Shown piece after piece: positions 9,729-17,664 of a DNA stretch of 64,000 nt; positions within the stretch are counted from its first letter, which is position 1; each line of letters begins with the position of its first letter. A model generated the notes under the pieces. The model was given only the letters and a program-made list of their open reading frames with translations, was not told the origin of the DNA and ran no database searches. A program made the translations under genes and the position numbers. Origin of the DNA: Gemmatimonadota bacterium (GTDB lineage Bacteria > Gemmatimonadota > Gemmatimonadetes > Palauibacterales > KS3-K002); contig CP070815.1 in the NCBI GenBank assembly GCA_020344215.1, positions 4,354,040 to 4,418,039 of the forward strand. The letters run 5' to 3'.

Positions 9729-10030
9729 CCTACCCGCGAGATCGGCGAGCCTCGGTACCCGCTCCGGGCTGGGCCCTGGTATTTCGCGTCTGTGGGCGAC
9801 ACTCTCCGAACGCGTGTCGGTCGTCGGGCGTGGCGAGGAAAACTGGGGCGCGTCGCCCGGAGAGGCGGGTGGCGTGCTCGTCGTATATAGAGCAGGTGGG
9901 TTGTGGTACGCACGGTTCCGGCACATTCCGCCTGTTCTGTTCAGCGCGCACTGCAGGACGGAAAGCACGGTGAAGTCGCCCGTTCGGACGGCTGATGGGC
10001 TGGAATACGGGCACGATCGTTGAGCGAAGC
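9729..10030 (+). other. intergenic region between rpmF and plsX
   Basis: 302 bases without a supported gene. A short hairpin GGGCG-CGT-CGCCC lies at 9846-9858, without a T tract. An AT-rich TATATAGA patch occurs at about 9884-9891, but no convincing -35 element is correctly spaced from it. A 69-codon open frame at 9814-10023 has no recognisable features and no ribosome site. The gap is unusually long for this otherwise compact cluster and may hold a leader or promoter for plsX-fab. Confidence 0.5.
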
Positions 10031-11020
10031 ATGCGGATTGCCCTCGATGCGATGGGAGGCGATAGCGGGCCAGCCGTAGCTGTGCGTGGCGGTGTGGAGG
10101 CACTTCAGCATATCGAAAGCGATTTCGAGCTGCTGTTGGTCGGTGATCCTGAGGCGATCGAAGAGGAACTGGAGGGCCAGAACCTACCCGGCGATCGCCT
10201 GCGCATCGTCGCGGCCAGTGAGGTCATCGGGATGGGTGAGCCGCCGGTGGAGTCGGTGCGGCGCAAGCCGGACAGTTCCATCGTCCGCGGGGTCCAGCTG
10301 CAGGAGAGTGGGGAGGCGGACGCGTTCATTTCAGCCGGGTCCACGGGCGCGATACTCGCCGCCTCGATTCTGATCCTCGGCTCGTTACCGGGTACGGATC
10401 GGCCGGCGATCGGGGCGTTACTGCCGACAACGACGGCGCACCCCACCCTCATGCTGGATGCGGGCGCGAACGTTGACTGCAAGCCGCAGCAGCTGGAGCA
10501 GTTTGCGCACCTCGGCCACATCTACATGCAAGATGTGGAGGGTCGAGCCAGCCCGAGGGTGGGGCTGCTGAACATTGGCGTGGAGGCCGAGAAGGGGAAT
10601 GAGCTGACCCAGGAGGCCTGTCGGCTGCTTGAGGAAAGCGGCTTGAACTTCGTCGGCAATGTTGAAGGTCGTGATATCATCACGGGCCTCTGTGATGTGC
10701 TGGTCTGCGATGGCTTCGTGGGCAACGTTGCCTTGAAGTTTTACGAGTCGGTGTCCGAGTATGTGGCGCACCTGGTGAGCAGAGCGGCGGCCGGTGCGGA
10801 TATGTTCGTCGACCTCCAGGCGATCTGCCGCGTGCTCGACTACGCGGAGTACGGCGGTGCTCCACTGCTCGGCGTGGACGGCGTGACCATCATCTGTCAC
10901 GGTGACTCGCCGGCTCGTGCGATTCGCAACGCAGTGCGTGTAGCGGCCAGATCAGTGGAGAGCGACATGGTCGAACATCTGAGGCGCGAGCTCGCGGAGC
11001 TTGCGGGCGGGAAGGCCTAG
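10031..11020 (+). CDS. plsX: phosphate acyltransferase PlsX
   Basis: Converts acyl-ACP to acyl-phosphate, the donor used by PlsY (encoded at 45 kb) for phospholipid synthesis. The start is set at ATG 10031 because the protein then opens with MRIALDAMGGDSGP, the family N-terminus; an in-frame extension to 9995 lacks homology. It has 329 residues, the usual length. Other family signatures are SAGSTGAILA, PTTTAHPTLMLDAGAN and the GNVEGRDI region. fabH starts two bases after the stop. Confidence 0.96.
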   Translation: MRIALDAMGGDSGPAVAVRGGVEALQHIESDFELLLVGDPEAIEEELEGQNLPGDRLRIVAASEVIGMGEPPVESVRRKPDSSIVRGVQLQESGEADAFISAGSTGAILAASILILGSLPGTDRPAIGALLPTTTAHPTLMLDAGANVDCKPQQLEQFAHLGHIYMQDVEGRASPRVGLLNIGVEAEKGNELTQEACRLLEESGLNFVGNVEGRDIITGLCDVLVCDGFVGNVALKFYESVSEYVAHLVSRAAAGADMFVDLQAICRVLDYAEYGGAPLLGVDGVTIICHGDSPARAIRNAVRVAARSVESDMVEHLRRELAELAGGKA

Positions 11021-11022
11021 TT

Positions 11023-12015
11023 GTGTCGGTGGACACGATTCGGCTGATATCGACGGGGATGTGGGTGCCGACTAAGGTGCTCACCAACGCCGATCTGGAG
11101 CGCATGGTCGACACCACCGACGAGTGGATCGTCGAGCGCACGGGCATTAGGGAGCGGCGGATAGCCGGCGACGATATCGGCGTCGTAGAGATGGGGTATA
11201 GGGCGGCTCAGGACGCACTTGAAGGGGCAGGTATGGAGCCGTCTGATGTCGATGCACTGATCGTCTCCACAGCGACGCCGGATCGGCTTCTGCCGGCTAC
11301 CGCCTGCGACATGCAGGCGAAACTGGACTTACACAGTGCCGTCGCCTTCGACGTCTGGGGCGCCTGCACGGGCTGGCTTTACTCGCTTAACGTAGCTCGC
11401 GGACTAATCATTTCCGGCCAGATCGAGACGGCACTCTGTGTGGCAACCGAGAAGATGAGTGCGATCACCGATTGGACGGATCGATCCACGTGCGTGCTCT
11501 TCGGCGACGCCGCCGGCGCTGCGCTAGTACAGCGTTCGGAGGAAAAGGGCCGTGGTATCCTGGCCAGCTACATGCGCTCGGATGGATCGCTTGCGGAGCT
11601 GTTGCATCGGGCGCCGAGTAGCGCCCAGCCGATCCCGATCGATGTGGCGGAGCTCACGGCCCGAGACGGGTATATGCGGATGGCCGGTCGAGAGGTATTC
11701 AAGAACGCCGTCCGCTCGATGTGTGAAGCGGTGGATGCTGTTCTGGACCAAGCGGGCGTCGCGAAGGGGGAGATAGACCTGCTGGTCCCGCACCAGGCGA
11801 ACATTCGCATCATCGAGGCCACGGCCAAGTACGCCCGGGTACCCATGGAACGAGTCTGGGTGAACGTGGACCGCTACGGCAACACGTCGTCCGCGACGGT
11901 GCCGGTGGCGATACACGAGGCGCGGCAGCAGGGCGCGATCAAAGACGGTTCGCTGGTACTGATGGTCGCCTTCGGGGCGGGCCTAACCTGGGCAGGGACC
12001 CTGCTGCGCTGGTGA
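11023..12015 (+). CDS. fabH: 3-oxoacyl-ACP synthase III
   Basis: Initiates type II fatty-acid synthesis by condensing acyl-CoA with malonyl-ACP. It has 330 residues. The catalytic triad is visible: C115 in WGACTGWLYSL, H257 in VPHQANIRI and N287 in YGNTSSATVP. The GTG start follows the plsX stop by two bases. The stop overlaps the fabD start (GTGA). Cluster order plsX-fabH-fabD-fabG-acpP-fabF is the classical one. Confidence 0.97.
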   Translation: MSVDTIRLISTGMWVPTKVLTNADLERMVDTTDEWIVERTGIRERRIAGDDIGVVEMGYRAAQDALEGAGMEPSDVDALIVSTATPDRLLPATACDMQAKLDLHSAVAFDVWGACTGWLYSLNVARGLIISGQIETALCVATEKMSAITDWTDRSTCVLFGDAAGAALVQRSEEKGRGILASYMRSDGSLAELLHRAPSSAQPIPIDVAELTARDGYMRMAGREVFKNAVRSMCEAVDAVLDQAGVAKGEIDLLVPHQANIRIIEATAKYARVPMERVWVNVDRYGNTSSATVPVAIHEARQQGAIKDGSLVLMVAFGAGLTWAGTLLRW

Positions 12016-12956
12016 GGAGCGACGTGGTGAGCGGTTACGCGGCGCTGTTCCCGGGTCAAGGTAGCCAACACGTGGGCATGGGCGTCGAGCTTGTTGAAGC
12101 GTTCCCAGCCGCCCGCGAGGTGTTCCAACGAGCCGATGGTCTACTCGGTTTCGCGCTTTCCGAGCTGTGCTGGGCGGGGCCAGAGGAGGAGCTGGTACGG
12201 ACGGAAAATGCGCAGCCGGCTATTCTCGTCCACAGCTACGCCGTCTGGTCGGTTGTGAGAGAGGCGCTGGCGGGGCGAGTGCGGTTCGCCGCCGGTCACT
12301 CGCTCGGCGAGTTCACGGCCTACGCCGCCGCAGGCTCCCTGCAATTCGAGGACGCCGTCCGGCTGGTGCGTCGCAGGGGGGAACTCATGGCTGCGGCGCG
12401 GGAAGGCACCATGTCGGCAGTTGTCGGTCTCGAGGCATCGGTCGTTGAGGGGATCTGCAGGAAAGTGAGCGGGGAGGCCGGCGTCGTCGTTGCCGCGAAC
12501 TACAATTCACCGCAACAGATCGTCATCTCGGGTGATGTGGATGCCGTCGGGAAGGCAGCAGAGTTGGCGAAGGAGTCAGGTGCGAAAATGGTTCGCAACC
12601 TTCCGGTCAGCGGCGCGTTCCACTCGCCGCTCATGGAGGGCGCCGAGGCGGGGCTCCGGGCAGAACTCGATGAAGTCGACTTCCACGATCCCAACTTCCC
12701 GATTGTCTCGAATGTAACAGCCGAGGCGATTACTGAGGCGCATACAGCGCGTGAGAATCTCGTCAGGCAGTTGACTGCACCGGTGCGCTGGAGCGAAGCG
12801 ATCCAGCGGATTGCGGGGGAGGGAGTCGGACGGTTCGTGGAGCTTGGACCGGGCAAGGTGCTGACCGGGCTACTGAAGCGGATCGATCGAGGACTCGAAG
12901 GCCGGGAGATCGGAAAGCCGGAGGACATTGGCCGACTAGGTGAAGGTGGGAGTTGA
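12012..12956 (+). CDS. fabD: malonyl-CoA:ACP transacylase
   Basis: Loads malonyl groups onto acyl carrier protein. In 314 residues it shows the FPGQGSQ motif near the start, nucleophile S97 in AAGHSLGEFTAY and catalytic H204 in GAFHSPLM. The GTG at 12012 overlaps the fabH stop, but GTG 12024 or 12027 lies 3-6 bases beyond a GAGGAG site (12015-12020) and may be the real start; this would remove only four or five residues. The fabG start overlaps its stop. Confidence 0.96.
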   Translation: MRSDVVSGYAALFPGQGSQHVGMGVELVEAFPAAREVFQRADGLLGFALSELCWAGPEEELVRTENAQPAILVHSYAVWSVVREALAGRVRFAAGHSLGEFTAYAAAGSLQFEDAVRLVRRRGELMAAAREGTMSAVVGLEASVVEGICRKVSGEAGVVVAANYNSPQQIVISGDVDAVGKAAELAKESGAKMVRNLPVSGAFHSPLMEGAEAGLRAELDEVDFHDPNFPIVSNVTAEAITEAHTARENLVRQLTAPVRWSEAIQRIAGEGVGRFVELGPGKVLTGLLKRIDRGLEGREIGKPEDIGRLGEGGS

Positions 12957-13687
12957 TGGCTGAACTTCAGGGCGCAGTGGCCGTGGTGACCGGGGGCTTT
13001 CGGGGAATCGGCCTGGCCACCGCGAAACAGCTAGCCGATGCGGGTGCGCAGGTCGCGCTGCTCGACCTCGACGAGTCGGGGAGACGGGCGGCGGAGGCGG
13101 AGGTCCCTGGCGGGCGCGCGTTCCTCTGCGATGTGTGCAACCTGGATCAGGTTACGCAAACAGTGGACGCCATCGCAGCGGAGGTCGGACCGATATCGGT
13201 GCTGGTCAACAACGCTGGTGTGACTCGCGACAATCTCCTCCTGAGGATGACAGACGAGGAGTGGGATCTGGTGCTGAACGTGAACCTCAGAGGCACGTTC
13301 AACATGACCCGTGCTGTGAGCAGGGGCATGATCAAGCGACGCTCCGGTTCGATCGTCAACCTGGCGAGCGTCGTCGGCGTCATGGGCAACGCAGGCCAGG
13401 CCAACTATGCCTCGGCCAAGGCCGGGGTCATCGGCTTCACGAAGGCGGTGGCCAAGGAGCTGGCGGCCCGCGGCATCCGGGTCAACGCGGTAGCGCCGGG
13501 CTTCATCGACACCCAGATGACAGCCAACCTGCCGAAACGAGCACGGGACTCGCTAATGGCCCAGATCCCCCTGGGGAAGCTGGGCCAGCCGGAGGACGTG
13601 GCGACCGTGATCCGTTTCCTGGCGGGCCCCGCGTCGGGCTACGTCACGGGCCAGGTGATTGTTGTGGACGGGGGCATGGTCATGTAG
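12956..13687 (+). CDS. fabG: 3-oxoacyl-ACP reductase
   Basis: NADPH-dependent short-chain dehydrogenase reducing 3-oxoacyl-ACP. The ATG at 12956 overlaps the fabD stop by one base; an in-frame TTG directly before it is less likely. It has 243 residues. The cofactor motif TGGFRGIG is at 12-19, NNAG at 85-88, and the catalytic Ser-Tyr-Lys set is S138, Y151 and K155. The C-terminus [16 protein letters not shown] is typical of FabG. A hairpin and a 64-base gap separate it from acpP. Confidence 0.97.
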   Translation: MAELQGAVAVVTGGFRGIGLATAKQLADAGAQVALLDLDESGRRAAEAEVPGGRAFLCDVCNLDQVTQTVDAIAAEVGPISVLVNNAGVTRDNLLLRMTDEEWDLVLNVNLRGTFNMTRAVSRGMIKRRSGSIVNLASVVGVMGNAGQANYASAKAGVIGFTKAVAKELAARGIRVNAVAPGFIDTQMTANLPKRARDSLMAQIPLGKLGQPEDVATVIRFLAGPASGYVTGQVIVVDGGMVM

Positions 13688-13692
13688 TTTCG

Positions 13693-13707
13693 GGGTGTCC
13701 AACACCC
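13693..13707 (+). promoter_or_regulatory. hairpin in the fabG-acpP leader
   Basis: Perfect 6-bp stem GGGTGT / ACACCC with a CCA loop, 6 bases after the fabG stop and 44 bases before the acpP ATG. No T tract follows, so it is unlikely to be a terminator. It could be an mRNA processing or stabilising element that lets acpP be expressed above its neighbours. That role is inference. Confidence 0.4.
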
Positions 13708-13751
13708 ATAGTGCAGTCCGTTCCTGGGAGAAAAGGCAAAGGAGAACACCA

Positions 13752-13991
13752 ATGGCAGACATCGAGTCCCGCGTTCGGGATATCATCGTCAACGAGCTCG
13801 GGGTGGAGCCGTCCAAGGTCACCCCAGAGGCTTCTTTCGTGGAAGATCTGGGCGCCGATTCGCTCGACACCGTCGAGCTGGTGATGGCGTTCGAGGAAGA
13901 GTTCGGGATCGAGATCCCTGACGAAGACGCCGAGAAGATGGAGACCGTCGGTGACGCCATTAAGTACCTCGGGGAGAAGGAAGGCGCCTAG
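13752..13991 (+). CDS. acpP: acyl carrier protein
   Basis: Small acidic carrier of growing acyl chains for fatty acids and lipid A. The start at ATG 13752 gives 79 residues, the normal size, with GGAG seven bases upstream. A longer in-frame reading into the fabG tail is not supported. The phosphopantetheine attachment site is S37 in [13 protein letters not shown]. It lies between fabG and fabF as usual. Confidence 0.97.
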   Translation: MADIESRVRDIIVNELGVEPSKVTPEASFVEDLGADSLDTVELVMAFEEEFGIEIPDEDAEKMETVGDAIKYLGEKEGA

Positions 13992-13999
13992 CTATCCCC

Positions 14000-15256
14000 A
14001 TGGCATCCGAGAAGCGTAGGGTAGTCATCACGGGCGCCGGCCTCATCACGGCGATCGGTAACGACGTCGTCAGCAATTGGGACGCGCTGCTCTCCGGGGT
14101 CAGCGGCGGAGCCACTATCACCGCGTTCGACCCCTCCGAGCTCCCGGTGCGTTTCGCCGCCGAAGTAAAGAACTTCGATGCGACGCTACACCTGGACCGC
14201 AAGGAGGTGAAGCGGACTGATCGCTTCACCCAGCTCGCTCTGGTGGCGACCGCCGAGGCGATGGAGAACGCAGGGTTCGGAGAAGGCGGACCGGATATTC
14301 CCTCGGATCGCTTCGGTGTCATCACCGGAAGCGGCATCGGCGGCATCACGACCCTCGAGCAGCAGCATCAGGTGTACCTGAACAAGGGGCCCGAGCGCGT
14401 CTCGCCCTTCTTCGTCCCGATGTTTATCGCGGATATGGCGCCCGGCCTCATCTCGATGAAGTACGGCGCCAAAGGGCCGAACTACAGCACGCAGTCGGCC
14501 TGCGCGTCCAGCGCGCATGCCATTGGGAACGCGTTCGAGCTGATCCGGCGCGGTGTCTCGGACGTCATCATCACCGGTGGCAGCGAGTCGTCGGTGACGC
14601 CCCTCACCATGGCGGGTTTCGCTTCGATGAAGGCGATCTCGTTCCGCAACGAGACGCCCGAAACGGCTAGCCGACCGTTCGACGCCGGGCGCGACGGCTT
14701 CGTGTTGGGGGAGGGTTGTGGGATTCTCGTGCTGGAGGAGTTGGAGCTCGCGGCGGCGCGCGGCGCCGATATCCTGGCCGAGGTCGTCGGCTACGGCCTG
14801 TCGGCAGACGCTTACCACATGACGGCGCCGGCACCGGAAGGTAAAGGTGCACAGCGCGCCATGGCTCTCGCGCTCGAAGATGCCGGAGCGCAGCCTACCG
14901 ACGTGGACTACATCAACGCCCACGGCACATCGACACCGCTTAACGACCTGAGCGAGACGCAGGCTATCAAGAAGTTGTTTGGCGACCACGCGCACCAGAT
15001 GGTCGTTAGCTCGACCAAGTCGATGACCGGGCACACGCTGGGCGCGGCCGGCGGGGTCGAAGGCGTGATCACAGCCCTGTCATTGAGAGAGGGTAAGATC
15101 GCGCCGACCATCAACTTCAGCGAGCCCGACCCCGACTGTGACCTGGACTACGCTCACAACAAGGTGGTCGAGAGGCCTCTGAGGCTGGCACTGTCGAACT
15201 CTTTCGGCTTCGGCGGCCACAACGTCTGCCTGGCTATCAAGCGTTGGGAGGGATAG
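14000..15256 (+). CDS. fabF: 3-oxoacyl-ACP synthase II
   Basis: Elongating condensing enzyme of type II fatty-acid synthesis. It has 418 residues. The thiolase-fold active site is complete: C168 in STQSACASSAHA, H308 in NAHGTSTPLND, and K340 and H345 in STKSMTGHTLGAAGG. It starts 8 bases after acpP. The 255 bases after it (15257-15511) hold no supported gene; a weak TTGTTC/TATTTA pair with 17-base spacing there is not convincing as a promoter. Confidence 0.97.
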   Translation: MASEKRRVVITGAGLITAIGNDVVSNWDALLSGVSGGATITAFDPSELPVRFAAEVKNFDATLHLDRKEVKRTDRFTQLALVATAEAMENAGFGEGGPDIPSDRFGVITGSGIGGITTLEQQHQVYLNKGPERVSPFFVPMFIADMAPGLISMKYGAKGPNYSTQSACASSAHAIGNAFELIRRGVSDVIITGGSESSVTPLTMAGFASMKAISFRNETPETASRPFDAGRDGFVLGEGCGILVLEELELAAARGADILAEVVGYGLSADAYHMTAPAPEGKGAQRAMALALEDAGAQPTDVDYINAHGTSTPLNDLSETQAIKKLFGDHAHQMVVSSTKSMTGHTLGAAGGVEGVITALSLREGKIAPTINFSEPDPDCDLDYAHNKVVERPLRLALSNSFGFGGHNVCLAIKRWEG

Positions 15257-15511
15257 GAGCAGAGGCTCGAGAGAGAGAGCAGCCACCGGGAACGATAGAG
15301 CAGGGGAGGATCGGGTCTCGAGGTGCGGCGTAACGCTGAGCTTCGAGGTGGCAGACTCCCCTGTTCCTGTAAGCGATCTCGAGCTCGCCGTCCGGCGGAT
15401 CAGTCATTCGAGCTCTTGTTCGACAGCCTTGTTCCAGCCGTGAAGTCGGCTTATTTACGGTCTGGAAACCGGAAAACACGGAACGCTGCAACCGGGGGTT
15501 ACCAGGGGCCT

Positions 15512-16003
15512 ATGCGAGTGGGGGTCGGCTTCGATGTGCACCGCTTCGCCGAGGGACGGCGGCTGATACTGGCCGGGGTCGAGTTCGAGGGCGAGACTGG
15601 GCTCGAGGGCCACAGCGACGCTGACGTGCTGACCCACGCGGTGATCGACGCGCTGCTCGGCGCTGCCGGGCTGGGTGATATCGGACAGCACTTCCCCGAC
15701 AGCGATGAGCGCTGGCGTGACACTTCCTCCATGGAGATGCTCGCCTCGGTGCGCCGGATGCTGGAGGATGAGAACTACCAGGCGGTGAACGTGGATGTAT
15801 CGGTGGTGGCCGAGCGTCCGCGGCTGGCCGCTCGTGTCGGGGCGATGCGTAATAGCCTGGCCTCTGTCCTCGGCATTGGTCCTGCCTTCGTTTCCATCAA
15901 GGCGACTACCGCAGAAGGTTTGGGTGCGCTGGGCCGTGCCGAGGGTATCGCGGCCTGGGCAGTGGCGCTAATCGACCGCATGCGGAGTCCCGAGCTCCCC
16001 TGA
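15512..16003 (+). CDS. ispF: 2-C-methyl-D-erythritol 2,4-cyclodiphosphate synthase
   Basis: Enzyme of the non-mevalonate isoprenoid pathway, which supplies undecaprenyl phosphate used by the glycan genes downstream. ATG 15512 gives 163 residues starting MRVGVGFDVHRF. Zinc ligands D8, H10 and H42 sit at the same numbers as in the E. coli enzyme, in FDVHRF and HSDADVLTHA. A longer in-frame reading upstream has no family similarity. IspD, often adjacent or fused, is not in the window. Confidence 0.95.
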   Translation: MRVGVGFDVHRFAEGRRLILAGVEFEGETGLEGHSDADVLTHAVIDALLGAAGLGDIGQHFPDSDERWRDTSSMEMLASVRRMLEDENYQAVNVDVSVVAERPRLAARVGAMRNSLASVLGIGPAFVSIKATTAEGLGALGRAEGIAAWAVALIDRMRSPELP

Positions 16004-16016
16004 AGTGACCTGACGC

Positions 16017-16724
16017 GTGTTAGCGGGCCTCTTACTCTCGATCGTCGCGGGACTCCCGGACGCTTGGCTGATCGACCAGGGGACTGTCGAGCAGATCCTG
16101 GAGCAATTGTCCGGCATCGAGTCCCAGTGGGTCTACCTGGCTCTCGGCGTAGGCGTTGTCATCGAGAACTTCTTCCCACCATTACCGGCGGACACGTTCG
16201 TCGCGTTCGGCGCTCTCCTCACGGCTCGCGGGCAGGTAACCGGGACGAGCGTGTTCCTGGTGACCTGGACGATGAATACCGCGGGCGCTCTGTTGAACTA
16301 CGGGCTTGCCCGGCATTGGGGCAGGGCGGTGCTTGCCACAAAGGCGGGGCGCTGGGTGTTGCGACCGCGACAACTCGAGAAGCTGGCAGCTCTTTACAAC
16401 GCCCACGGCAGCAAGATCATCTTCGCCAGCCGCTTCCTGCCCGCTTTTCGCGCTCTGGTCCCAGTCTTCGCCGGTATTACCCACTTAGCCCTCTGGCGCA
16501 CCGCTCTACCGATTGCCGCCGCTTCGGCCATCTGGTACGGGGTCCTCGTCTACCTCGGAGCTGCGTTCGGCCGCAACTGGCAGGCGATACTCGATGCTCT
16601 GACCAACGTTAACGCCTTGCTGCTCGTAATCGCGGCCGCTCTCGGCGGGCTTCTCGCTTATCTCTGGTGGAAGACCCGTCACCACCCGCTGGATTCGGTG
16701 AACAGCGAGGGAGGCGAGTGGTGA
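16017..16724 (+). CDS. DedA family membrane protein
   Basis: Polytopic inner-membrane protein of the DedA/SNARE-associated (VTT) family; several members act as undecaprenyl-phosphate or phospholipid flippases. It has 235 residues with about five or six hydrophobic segments. The motifs FFPPLPADTFVAFGALL and FASRFLPAFRALVPVFAG match the reentrant-loop segments. The GTG start has no clear ribosome site. The stop overlaps the xer ATG by one base. A second, more distant relative (YqaA-type) is encoded at 42.1 kb. Confidence 0.88.
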   Translation: MLAGLLLSIVAGLPDAWLIDQGTVEQILEQLSGIESQWVYLALGVGVVIENFFPPLPADTFVAFGALLTARGQVTGTSVFLVTWTMNTAGALLNYGLARHWGRAVLATKAGRWVLRPRQLEKLAALYNAHGSKIIFASRFLPAFRALVPVFAGITHLALWRTALPIAAASAIWYGVLVYLGAAFGRNWQAILDALTNVNALLLVIAAALGGLLAYLWWKTRHHPLDSVNSEGGEW

Positions 16725-17635
16725 TGGAGGAGACCGCGCGACGTTTCTACCTGGAGTTGTTCGAGGAGTACGTTCGAATTGACCGTGGCTTGGCTCCGGC
16801 CACCGCTTCTGCCTACGCGACCGATCTCGCCCAGTTCGTCGACTATCTCAGCGAACGAGGCCTCGGCTCGCCGGTCGACGTCGACGTAGCCGATCTGCGC
16901 GAATTCGTCTATCAGTTGAAGGATAGAGGCCTCACCCCGAGGACCATCGGCCGTAAGATCTCGGCGCTGAGGAGTTACTTCGCGTTCCTGCAGACGCTGG
17001 ATGTCATCAAGTCCGATCCCTGCGAGCTTCTCGATGGGCCCAAGATCGGCCGCACCTTGCCCACCGTACTCACGCACGAAGAGGTCGAACGGCTTCTCGA
17101 GGCTCCCGAGAGCAGCGACGCGTTGGCGGTGCGTGACTGGGCTATTCTGGAGTTCATGTACGCGACCGGAGTGCGTATCTCAGAGCTGGTCACGCTCAAA
17201 GCTCGGGACATCGACCTGGAAGAGCGATTGGCGAAGGTGCGCGGCAAGGGCTCGAAGGAGCGGATAGTCCCGTTTGGCGGGGCGGCTCTCGAGGCCCTCA
17301 CCGTCTACCTGCGCGAGTCGCGCCCGGCTCTAGCGCAGGCGGGTCGACGCCGCGGGGCCGGGGCGCTGTTTCTTAGTCGACGCGGCGCCCCACTCACCCG
17401 AAAGGGCGCTTGGGATATTGTCAAGCGCCACGTGCTCGGAGCAGCCATACGGAAGCGGGTGACGCCGCATACCTTGCGTCATACATTCGCTACTCACCTC
17501 CTGCAGGGAGGTGCCGACATCGCGGCGGTCCAGGAGATGCTGGGGCACACCGATATCTCGACGACCCAGATTTACACGCATCTGGATCGCAGCTACTTGA
17601 GCGAGGTACACCGGCGCTATCATCCTCGCGCATAG
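16724..17635 (+). CDS. tyrosine recombinase XerC/XerD
   Basis: Site-specific recombinase resolving chromosome dimers at dif. ATG 16724 has a GGGAGGCGAG site upstream and yields 303 residues, typical for Xer. The N-terminal SAM-like DNA-binding domain spans about 1-100. The catalytic set is R151 (TGVRISEL), K175, H249 and R252 (TPHTLRHTFATH), H275 (LGHTDISTTQIYTH) and nucleophile Y284. No mobile-element genes or att-like repeats adjoin it, so it is a housekeeping Xer rather than an integrase. XerC cannot be told from XerD by eye. Confidence 0.93.
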   Translation: MEETARRFYLELFEEYVRIDRGLAPATASAYATDLAQFVDYLSERGLGSPVDVDVADLREFVYQLKDRGLTPRTIGRKISALRSYFAFLQTLDVIKSDPCELLDGPKIGRTLPTVLTHEEVERLLEAPESSDALAVRDWAILEFMYATGVRISELVTLKARDIDLEERLAKVRGKGSKERIVPFGGAALEALTVYLRESRPALAQAGRRRGAGALFLSRRGAPLTRKGAWDIVKRHVLGAAIRKRVTPHTLRHTFATHLLQGGADIAAVQEMLGHTDISTTQIYTHLDRSYLSEVHRRYHPRA

Positions 17636-17664
17636 AAATTGGTGGAGCGGCAGGCTGGTAACTC

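Noticed and set aside
9814..10023. 69-codon open frame between rpmF and plsX
   Set aside because: No recognisable motif, no ribosome site, and composition like non-coding GC-rich sequence.
16724..17635. Xer recombinase as evidence of an integrated element
   Set aside because: No att-like direct repeats, no phage or transposon genes and no tRNA nearby; neighbours are conserved housekeeping genes.
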